DNA from: Acetobacteraceae bacterium
GTDB lineage: Bacteria > Pseudomonadota > Alphaproteobacteria > Acetobacterales > Acetobacteraceae
Direction: 5' to 3'
DNA length: 55,726 nucleotides
Assembly (NCBI GenBank): GCA_031291725.1
Contig: JARLIM010000038.1
Span: 1 to 55,726, forward strand
This document shows positions 47,011 through 54,172 of this stretch, in pieces (the first letter of the stretch is position 1; every line of letters begins with the position of its first letter). Under the pieces are notes generated by a model that saw nothing but the letters and a program-made list of their open reading frames with translations, was not told where the DNA came from and made no database searches. The position numbers were made by a program, and so were the translations under genes.

Positions 47011-49380
47011 ATGACACGCAAGTTGTCTTCCTTCAGGGTTCTGCTTGGAGCGGGCGTATGCCTGCTCCCCCTGAGCGCCTACGCCCAAAGTGATGACTCC
47101 AGTTTCGATGTTGACGACAAGCCGGCGGCCGCCGCCGCCACGCCTGAGTTGCAAAACTGGATTGATATCGGAACCCAGTACAGCAGCGGCCGGTCTTATT
47201 ACCTCAACCGCTTCAACGGTGCGGTGGACCCTGGCTTCAATGCCGTGGCCGGCGTGCACTTCCAGAGCAAGGATGCCTGGGACTCTGGGCAGACGCAGTA
47301 CTTTACCTTCGACGGCCAGAATCTCGGCCTGCCGGATCGCTCGGTCATCGCCAAGGTGGGCGAGCAGGGCAAGTGGGGGGTGTCCCTCACCTATGACGGT
47401 ATCCCGTACTACGCCACCAACTCGTTCCAGAGCATCTTCGACATGTCCAATGGCTTGGGCATTCCGAGAACCAACACGATCTCCGGCCTGCCCGGCGTGG
47501 CGACAGCCTTCGGAGCGTCGTCACAGACGGTGACGCCAACCATTCCGACATCTGGAACGCTCACCCCGGTTTGGACGATTGCACCTGCCGCCGGTGCAAA
47601 TATGAGGAATTATGACCTCAGTTTGCAGCGGGATATTTTCACCTTGGGTGGAAAATATCAGTGGGGCGATTGGTTGATCACCAGCGGCTGGCGCCACGAG
47701 CACAAGGAAGGCTGGCAGGCGAACTCACTTGAATTCGTCAGCGCCCCGAGTGTGGTGTCGGCCAGCAACACCAAGCCGGCCGTCTCGGCCAACGCGATGG
47801 CGTATTTCGCGCAGCCGATTAACTACGACATGGATCGGTTTGATGTCGGCGGCGCATACAGCACGGAAAAGGTGCAAGTGCAGCTGGGCTATACTTATAG
47901 CCAATTCCAGAACAACGATAACCCACTGGAAATGGAGAACCCGTTCAGCACGTCCCTCTCCAAATCCACCGGCGCGCTCTATTCCGTTCCACCGGACAAT
48001 TCGGCGCATCAGGTTAAATTGATGGTGGGATATAATCTCTCACCAACCACGCGCGTGAATGCAAACTTTGGGTATGGTTTGGAAGTCCAGAACGCGACGT
48101 TCGTGTCTGGCAGCGGCAGCACCATTCTCCCCCAGCAGTCGGCAACTCTGATCACGCCAAGCTTCCAGGGATTGATCCAGACGACATTCGCCAACGTGGC
48201 TTTGGTCACACAGCCGATGCCGCGTCTGAATATCCGGGTTGCCTATACGCTTGACGACCGGGACAATATGAGCCCGCGTAATTTCTACACGGACATCAAC
48301 CCGGACAGCACCAGCACGGTGACGCTGACGAGTCCGGAGCATCCGGCCTATAACCTGCCGTTCAGCATCCATCATCAGACCGGCGTGGTCGAGGCTGGCT
48401 ACCGCATCGCACCGGAGACCAAGCTGACATTGACCCAGACACTTGATGACGTCTGGCGCAACTACAGCGACACCTCCAACGTGGTGACGGAAAACACCGC
48501 CCTTAAGCTGCGCGGGCCGATCCCGGTCTCGGACGGCATTTTCGGCTCGCTGGGCTATGCTCACGAGCAGCGTTGGGCGTCGTCCTACAACCCCGAAGGG
48601 TGGTGGAATGCTTCGTGCGGCGGCATCGCTGGATGCGGTCAGACCGAACTCGCCAGCCTGGTGATGTATTCGGAAGCATCCCGCACACATGACGACGTCA
48701 AGACGACGATCGACGTGCAGGCATTGCAGGATGTGACGTTCTCGGTCATGGGCAAGTTCTCCAAGGACTCCTATCCTGCCAGCGCCAAAGGGATGCGCAG
48801 CAACTACAACGCTGAAGTCAGCCCGGATGTTTCCTGGCAAGCCACCAAATCTCTGACCGCGCATGCTTTCTACACGTATCAGCAGATTTACTATAACCAG
48901 GCGAGCCAATACTCCACTGGCACAGTTGGTACCGGCGGCACCGGCGCACTTGTGCCGTATAATGCCCAGACGACTGACTCCGTGCAGACTTTCGGCGTGA
49001 ATGTCGATTGGCAAGCCATTCCTGACCTGCTCAAGATCAGCTTGGATGGCAACCTGGCCTATGGCGATACAGCCTATGCCCTCGGTGATGGCATGGCGGT
49101 TTATGGCACTGCCATTGTTTCTGGCACCACGATGGCGGCGCTGAACTTCCAGCCGCTGCCCGACGTGAAATCGACCCTGATTACGGTCAATCTTCACGGC
49201 GAATATAAGTTGCGCCCGAATATGTCGGTGCTGTTTGGCTATGAATGGGAGAAGTTCAACTATAAGGACTTCATGGTTGGCACACCGTCCACCACCTATT
49301 CAAACGCCTTGCTGCCGGGCACTCTGGCACCAAACGCCTCGATACAAATGGCATTTGCTGCGCTTCGCGTAAAGTTCTGA
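47011..49380 (+). CDS. Outer-membrane beta-barrel, MtrB/PioB family
   Basis: A 789-residue barrel that sheaths the decaheme cytochrome in the outer membrane. A Sec signal peptide is at residues 1-25 (cut after AYA). After a short acidic linker the sequence is a long run of alternating amphipathic strands rich in Tyr, Thr and Ser, ending in AFAALRVKF with the C-terminal Phe used for barrel assembly. The length is close to PioB and a little above MtrB. The N-terminal CxxC pair reported to matter in Shewanella MtrB is absent; the only cysteines are in CGGIAGC near residue 535. It is the last gene of the operon, followed by a terminator. Confidence 0.93.
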   Translation: MTRKLSSFRVLLGAGVCLLPLSAYAQSDDSSFDVDDKPAAAAATPELQNWIDIGTQYSSGRSYYLNRFNGAVDPGFNAVAGVHFQSKDAWDSGQTQYFTFDGQNLGLPDRSVIAKVGEQGKWGVSLTYDGIPYYATNSFQSIFDMSNGLGIPRTNTISGLPGVATAFGASSQTVTPTIPTSGTLTPVWTIAPAAGANMRNYDLSLQRDIFTLGGKYQWGDWLITSGWRHEHKEGWQANSLEFVSAPSVVSASNTKPAVSANAMAYFAQPINYDMDRFDVGGAYSTEKVQVQLGYTYSQFQNNDNPLEMENPFSTSLSKSTGALYSVPPDNSAHQVKLMVGYNLSPTTRVNANFGYGLEVQNATFVSGSGSTILPQQSATLITPSFQGLIQTTFANVALVTQPMPRLNIRVAYTLDDRDNMSPRNFYTDINPDSTSTVTLTSPEHPAYNLPFSIHHQTGVVEAGYRIAPETKLTLTQTLDDVWRNYSDTSNVVTENTALKLRGPIPVSDGIFGSLGYAHEQRWASSYNPEGWWNASCGGIAGCGQTELASLVMYSEASRTHDDVKTTIDVQALQDVTFSVMGKFSKDSYPASAKGMRSNYNAEVSPDVSWQATKSLTAHAFYTYQQIYYNQASQYSTGTVGTGGTGALVPYNAQTTDSVQTFGVNVDWQAIPDLLKISLDGNLAYGDTAYALGDGMAVYGTAIVSGTTMAALNFQPLPDVKSTLITVNLHGEYKLRPNMSVLFGYEWEKFNYKDFMVGTPSTTYSNALLPGTLAPNASIQMAFAALRVKF

Positions 49381-49410
49381 TCGTCTGTTGACGGTCTGAA
49401 GACATCCCCC

Positions 49411-49443
49411 AAAGGCCTGAGATTCACATCTCAGGCCTTTTTG
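49411..49443 (+). terminator. Rho-independent terminator of the conduit operon
   Basis: A 12-bp perfect stem, AAAGGCCTGAGA (49411-49422) pairing with TCTCAGGCCTTT (49429-49440), has a 6-base loop and ends in a T-run. It lies 31 bp after the barrel stop codon and is the most convincing terminator in the window. Confidence 0.9.
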
Positions 49444-49472
49444 CGTGACTAGAAATAAATATATGGCTTTAG

Positions 49473-49562
49473 CAGGCTGCTGAAAGACTGTGAGAGTACG
49501 TTTCGACCAGATGGAATCTTCTGGTCGAAAGGTCGTGCTCTAGAAATATATGATTCTAGAGC
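49473..49562. repeat. Palindromic repeat cluster
   Basis: Three repeat units lie side by side. CAGGCTGCTGAAA (49473-49485) matches an arm of the inverted repeat at 16337. TTTCGACCAG/CTGGTCGAAA (49501-49510/49521-49530) is a 10-bp hairpin. GCTCTAGAA/TTCTAGAGC (49537-49545/49554-49562) is a 9-bp hairpin. The mix looks like a remnant of mobile-element ends or a composite extragenic palindrome. Confidence 0.6.
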
Positions 49563-49618
49563 AACGCCATCGCGCGCGGTGCGCCGCTCCGCGATGCAGC
49601 CAGCTCCGTGGTGGTGGG

Positions 49619-50803
49619 CTACCGCCTCCAACGCCGCCACAGCGGCAACGCCATCATGGTCTGGCCCCAACGCACCAACGGATAGAGAAACGCCAACGCC
49701 TCGGGCAGCGCCACAGCGCGGAAATGCGGCACACCGGCCAGGGTCAGCGTTCGCCACGTATAGGATAGACGATCGATCCGACGCTCACGCACACTCCACA
49801 GGAAGCGTGACAGCCTGAACATCGAAGCGGGCTCACGCACGGGCGCCCCGATGCCGCCGCGCACCATCTGGGCCAAGGCCCGGCAATGCGGGTCGTGACG
49901 GGCGACGGCCAGCAGATCGACCGGTATGGGGGCGTGGAATACATCCACCGCCAGCAGCAACGCCAACAGCATGGCGCGACGCAGGCCATATTGGTGGGCG
50001 CGGACGAGCACAATATCCCAGTCCATCAAAGGGTATCGCACCGCCAAGGCCGCCAGATCCTGGGCCGGTCGCACCCGGCGCCACTGATCCGTGCTGGCCC
50101 TGATCGCCAATAGCAGCGCGCTGTCCTCCACCGACAGACATGGCACAATATGCCCGCCGACGATGACGCTGTCGGCACGATCAATTATCGCCGACACATC
50201 GATCTGCATCGACAAACAGCGTGGCGCGGCAGCCCAATGCGCCACAACCGACAGCTTGCCGTCTGCCAACAGACTGTCCTGACCGCTGTATCGGTGATAG
50301 GCGCGCAATCGTCCGGGCGTGAGATCGGCGAGCGCGGTGCGATAGCCCAACCGCTCCAATACCGCCAAGGCCCGTTCGGCCTGCGCGGGGTCGATCAGCA
50401 GGTCAAGCTCATCGAACTGGCACAAGGCCGGGTCGTCATAGACCAATTGCGCCAATACCGGCCCGGTGAACGGTACGGCTTTCACCCCGGCAGCGGTCAT
50501 GGCCGAGACGATCTGCGCCAATTGCGCCAGCCCCACCGCCGACGCTGCGCGCCGTGCATCGAGATAGCGGCGAAACATCATGTCCTCGCGATGCGAGATC
50601 CAATCCGGGCATTGATCGACAAGATTGACGCACAGCCAAGGCGCCACGCGCTGATCAAGGGCATGTGCAAACAGATCGCCAGCGACGATTCCCTGCCCCT
50701 CGACCGGAACCGGCGGGCCAAACCCCGCGCAGGCCAACAACATGCGCACGGCAGAGTCCGACCGCACCAAGGTCGGGCAATCATGGGCAATATCGTCAAT
50801 CAT
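49619..50803 (-). CDS. Nucleotidyltransferase-fold family protein (PF14907-like)
   Basis: A 394-residue protein resembling the uncharacterised nucleotidyltransferase family found near exopolysaccharide and peptide-modification clusters. The metal-binding strand QFDELDLLID is near residue 138, where two acidic residues (D, D) fit the family D-x-D-type pattern. A second region CLSVEDSALLLAIRASTDQW is also family-typical. The C-terminal 90 residues are helical and basic. No glycosyltransferase or polysaccharide gene lies nearby, so the biochemical partner is unknown. Confidence 0.65.
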   Translation of the reverse strand: MIDDIAHDCPTLVRSDSAVRMLLACAGFGPPVPVEGQGIVAGDLFAHALDQRVAPWLCVNLVDQCPDWISHREDMMFRRYLDARRAASAVGLAQLAQIVSAMTAAGVKAVPFTGPVLAQLVYDDPALCQFDELDLLIDPAQAERALAVLERLGYRTALADLTPGRLRAYHRYSGQDSLLADGKLSVVAHWAAAPRCLSMQIDVSAIIDRADSVIVGGHIVPCLSVEDSALLLAIRASTDQWRRVRPAQDLAALAVRYPLMDWDIVLVRAHQYGLRRAMLLALLLAVDVFHAPIPVDLLAVARHDPHCRALAQMVRGGIGAPVREPASMFRLSRFLWSVRERRIDRLSYTWRTLTLAGVPHFRAVALPEALAFLYPLVRWGQTMMALPLWRRWRR

Positions 50804-50978
50804 CGTATCGGGATCGATACCCCCAGCGCGTGAAAACTCCTCCAGCAGAAAAGCCGTGCTGCGCGGTCAGGGCAATATCCAATTACCGCCGGGGATGGGC
50901 TGATTGCACGGCAGGCCTATTTTCCGCATGCAAGAGATGCCGAAAACAGGCCTGCGATGCCATTCGTGCCGGAAAGAC

Positions 50979-52019
50979 TCAGCCTTTCAGGCGATTGATG
51001 ATCGCTGTGGTGTATTCCAACGTCGTCGCATGGCCGCCCAGATCGCCGGTGCGGATCTGATCGACGTTGAGCACCTGATCAATGGCGTGTTCGAGCGCCG
51101 TGCGCTTGTCCTTCAGGCCGACATGCTCAAGCATCATCGCCGCCGCCAGCAGCACGGATGTCGGGTTGGCGATGCCCTTGCCGGCAATGTCCGGTGCCGA
51201 GCCATGCACGGCTTCGAAGATCGCCGCGTGCAGGCCGATATTGGCCCCCGGCGCCATGCCCAGACCGCCAACAAGACCGGCCGCCTGATCGGACAGGATA
51301 TCACCGAACAGATTGGTCGTCACGATCACGTCGAACTGCCACGGGTTGAGCACCAATTGCATCGCGCAGGCATCAACGATGCGTTCGTCACACGCCACAC
51401 GGTCTTTGTATTTCTCAGCGACTTGCTGGGCGGTTTCCAAGAATACGCCGGTAAGCGCCTTCAGCACGTTCGCCTTATGAACAATCGTCACCTTCTTGCG
51501 ACCATTGCGTGCGGCATAGTCGAAGGCGAATTCGGCAATCCGGCGTGAGCCATCGCGCGTGTTCACGCCAGATGACATCGCCACGGCATGCGGATCGTCG
51601 CCAATCGGAATGTAATGCTCGAAGGCGACATAGAGCCCTTCAAGATTTTCACGCACGATCACCAGATCGATGTTCTCGTAACGCCCGCCTGGGATCAGCG
51701 TGCGGGCCGGGCGCAGATTGGCATAGAGGTGGAATTCCTCACGCAGACGCACATTGACCGAGCGGAAACCGCCGCCAACCGGCGTCGTCAATGGCCCCTT
51801 CAGCGCCAAGCCGGTGCGGCGAATGCTGTCCAGCGTGGCTTTCGGCAACGGATCGCCACCAACGGCAATGGCAGCCATGCCGCCGAGCTGCACATCCCAC
51901 GCAAATGGGCTGCCGAGAACCTCCATCACCGCGACAACCGACTGTGTAACTTCTGGCCCAATTCCGTCGCCAGGAATCAAGGTTGCGGGAATCCCAGTGA
52001 CCGGGCTGGCGTCTGCCAT
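50979..52019 (-). CDS. Isocitrate/isopropylmalate dehydrogenase-family enzyme, NAD-isocitrate type
   Basis: A 346-residue beta-decarboxylating dehydrogenase. The N-terminus has PATLIPGDGIGPEV. The substrate loop is TTPVGGGFRSVNVRLREEFHLYANLRP, here given by its Arg triad in S-V-N-x-x-L-R-x-x-x-x-L-Y-A-N-x-R-P. HKANVLK carries the catalytic-region Lys, and NLFGDILSDQAAGLVGGLGMA contains the Asp metal ligands. The Ser-Val-Asn start of the substrate loop favours the NAD-isocitrate rather than isopropylmalate branch. It would feed succinyl-CoA toward hemA's reaction, though the genes are not co-transcribed. Confidence 0.8.
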   Translation of the reverse strand: MADASPVTGIPATLIPGDGIGPEVTQSVVAVMEVLGSPFAWDVQLGGMAAIAVGGDPLPKATLDSIRRTGLALKGPLTTPVGGGFRSVNVRLREEFHLYANLRPARTLIPGGRYENIDLVIVRENLEGLYVAFEHYIPIGDDPHAVAMSSGVNTRDGSRRIAEFAFDYAARNGRKKVTIVHKANVLKALTGVFLETAQQVAEKYKDRVACDERIVDACAMQLVLNPWQFDVIVTTNLFGDILSDQAAGLVGGLGMAPGANIGLHAAIFEAVHGSAPDIAGKGIANPTSVLLAAAMMLEHVGLKDKRTALEHAIDQVLNVDQIRTGDLGGHATTLEYTTAIINRLKG

Positions 52020-52333
52020 GATCGTTTTCCTTGCATTGTCGAAATTAAGTCAAACTCGCGCGCCATTATTGCAGATAACCTGCCGACAGGCGCGGCAAAA
52101 AATGCTGCATTGCAAACTTCTCGACATTGATCCGCATCACAGACGCAGCGATCGTCCCGCGCCCCGCCGTCGATCCGCACGAGTAATGACATTTCAAAAA
52201 TCATCTATTGAAATCGCCAAATTACTAACATAATGTCAAAAAAAGCGACAACTAAATCGACAAATGCACAAATAAGTCATTATAACTTCAATATAAAAAA
52301 GAGCCGACAACGGCGTCGGCTTAGGAGATCTGG
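52020..52333. other. AT-rich intergenic region with a 5' leader hairpin
   Basis: This 314-bp divergent gap holds promoters for the isocitrate dehydrogenase and the PAS-LuxR gene. Between about 52180 and 52300 it is markedly AT-rich compared with the genome. A 7-bp stem AGCCGAC (52302-52308) and GTCGGCT (52315-52321) with a 6-base loop ends directly before the ribosome site AGGAG (52323-52327) of the regulator gene. No gene is seen. Confidence 0.5.
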
Positions 52334-52990
52334 ATGCCGCCTGCAACCGATGGAGCATGTTCGACATCCCCTGTCGGCACGAAGGCTGCTGGGTTGCGGC
52401 AGGCAGACGATATTCTGAATATAATGGTTTCACCCGCACTTCTGCTGGACGAAACCGGCTTGATTCTGGCGGCCAACGATGCCGGACGGCAGGTGGTGCA
52501 GCGGCATCCGGCTTTGTTCGTCGAGCGCGGCTATCTGGGCCTTCGCCGCAGCGAGGAGGCGGATATGGTCAGCAAGGCGCTGGACCGCATCGCCACTGGA
52601 CACGAACACCGCGAAATTGTTGTCCTCAAATCCCGCCCTGGCAGTCCGATTTTGATGCTGAGGCTAGTCGCGACCAACCTTGTTGCGCGCGGGATCGTGA
52701 TGATGGTCGAGGATTTGCTGTCCGAAATCAGTGACATTCATCAATTGGCCAATCTGATGGGCCTGACCCTTTCCCAGACGCGGGTTGCGGCATATCTGGC
52801 GCAGGGCCTCGGCATTCCAGACATCGCCACCTTGCTGAACCGCCGCGAGACGACGTTGCGCACGCATGTGCGTGAAGCCATCGATCGTCTGAATCTCTCC
52901 GGGCAGCAACATCTGGCCATCTGCACACTGCGCATGGCGCGCTTCGTGGGCTTGATGCAAACCCCCGCCCCACCGGATGAAACGCCATGA
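52334..52990 (+). CDS. PAS-LuxR transcriptional regulator
   Basis: A 218-residue regulator with strong ribosome site AGGAG 6 bases before ATG 52334. A PAS-like segment SPALLLDETGLILAANDAGR is near residues 33-52. A LuxR-type DNA-binding domain follows (about 150-205), with LTLSQTRVAAYLAQGLGIPD and NRRETTLRTHVREAIDRLN. It is a close paralogue of the 35771-36361 protein and stands in tandem with the regulator at 53325, both upstream of the repeat-protein gene that runs off the window. Confidence 0.82.
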   Translation: MPPATDGACSTSPVGTKAAGLRQADDILNIMVSPALLLDETGLILAANDAGRQVVQRHPALFVERGYLGLRRSEEADMVSKALDRIATGHEHREIVVLKSRPGSPILMLRLVATNLVARGIVMMVEDLLSEISDIHQLANLMGLTLSQTRVAAYLAQGLGIPDIATLLNRRETTLRTHVREAIDRLNLSGQQHLAICTLRMARFVGLMQTPAPPDETP

Positions 52991-53324
52991 TGTGAGCCAG
53001 GGGGCGCACATGCAGAACGCCTTGCGCACGATCACGTACACATAAATGTTACTTTTAGATACAAAACCCTCTTAAATCTGGTGAAGTGACGCTGCGGAAC
53101 CCTTGTTAAAAAACAATTATCAGACGAAATTTCACAAAAAGCGCTGCGAGGAACACGAGATCTGTCGATAGACAAAATCCTCTTCTTGCGGTATCGTTAT
53201 GGCAAAGTGTTTTCTGCAACAAATTGCGGATAACTCATCGGTCCCAGGATTCGACAACGCCATCGGAGTCATACGTGCACGGGCTCATCATGCGCGCCAA
53301 AAGCGGGTTGCGGGAGAGAGGTGG
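52991..53324. other. AT-rich intergenic region between two regulator genes
   Basis: This stretch (about 53040-53160) is much richer in A and T than its flanks and looks like a promoter region for the second regulator. I find no convincing gene; a frame open upstream of ATG 53325 (from 53199) lacks a ribosome site and homology. No palindrome clearly matches an FNR box. Confidence 0.4.
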
Positions 53325-54059
53325 ATGGCGGAGCAACACGGTGTTCAGATGGCAGCCCCTCCGGCCGCATCGCGCTTGCCTGGGGGAGCGCCTGCGCTCG
53401 CCAGACTGCGGCAATCGTCTGCGATGATTATTGCGCCAGACAGCGATTTCGCGCGCCGCATGGTGGCTGTGGGCATCGATCAGGCCAGCATTCCGATGCT
53501 GCTGGTGCAGCCCGACGGTGTGGTGGTGCACGTCAATCCGGCGGCGCAGGAGATGTTGTCGAGCGGACGCATTCTCAACATCACCTCCGGCCGCCTTGCC
53601 ACCAAACGTAAGCTGGAAACCCAGGCGCTCGAACAATTGGTGGCACAGGCGGCCCGGCCTTTCGACGCGACTGAAAAACCCCACATGATTGGGCTCAAGG
53701 ACCGAGCCGACCATGTCGTTATGGTGGTTTCGGCGCGCACCGTTAAAATCACAGACGATAAAATTCTTGTCTGCGTGCGCGTGGCCGATTTGAATCATCG
53801 CCCCCAGGCCAATCGAAATCTTCTTGCGGAAATCTTTTCCCTGACGCGAATGGAGGCACGCGTTGCTGAAATGGTGTTGAACGGCAATCCCACGGCAGAA
53901 ATTTCAACTGATCTTGGCATCAGTGCTGAGACAGTCAGAAGCCACATCAAGGCGGTGCTGCGTAAATTCAATGTCGGAACGCAAGCACAAATGGTCGGTC
54001 ACGCCCTCCATGCTCTGCTCGCGGTCGATGGTCTGTCTCCCTCAAACGGGAGAATGTAA
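53325..54059 (+). CDS. PAS-LuxR transcriptional regulator
   Basis: A regulator of about 244 aa from ATG 53325, which follows GGAG eight bases upstream; ATG 53199 would extend it by 42 residues. The N-terminal PAS-like part has ASIPMLLVQPDGVVVHVNPA, and the C-terminal LuxR domain has LTRMEARVAEMVLNGNPTAE with the recognition helix ISAETVRSHIKAVLRKFNVG. It is more distant from the other two PAS-LuxR proteins than they are from each other. It ends 113 bp upstream of the partial repeat-protein gene and probably regulates it. Confidence 0.78.
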   Translation: MAEQHGVQMAAPPAASRLPGGAPALARLRQSSAMIIAPDSDFARRMVAVGIDQASIPMLLVQPDGVVVHVNPAAQEMLSSGRILNITSGRLATKRKLETQALEQLVAQAARPFDATEKPHMIGLKDRADHVVMVVSARTVKITDDKILVCVRVADLNHRPQANRNLLAEIFSLTRMEARVAEMVLNGNPTAEISTDLGISAETVRSHIKAVLRKFNVGTQAQMVGHALHALLAVDGLSPSNGRM

Positions 54060-54172
54060 ATAAAGGTCAGACATTTTCAACCAATGTCACCCAAACGGGC
54101 AGTGCGGCGACATTCACGCAGATGTTATCACAATGGTCACTCACGAATGCGCTAGCGCAAAGGGACTGACCG

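Noticed and set aside
46030..49380. Search for an MtrC/OmcA-like surface decaheme gene next to the barrel
   Set aside because: No additional gene with multiple CxxCH motifs occurs in the rest of the window.
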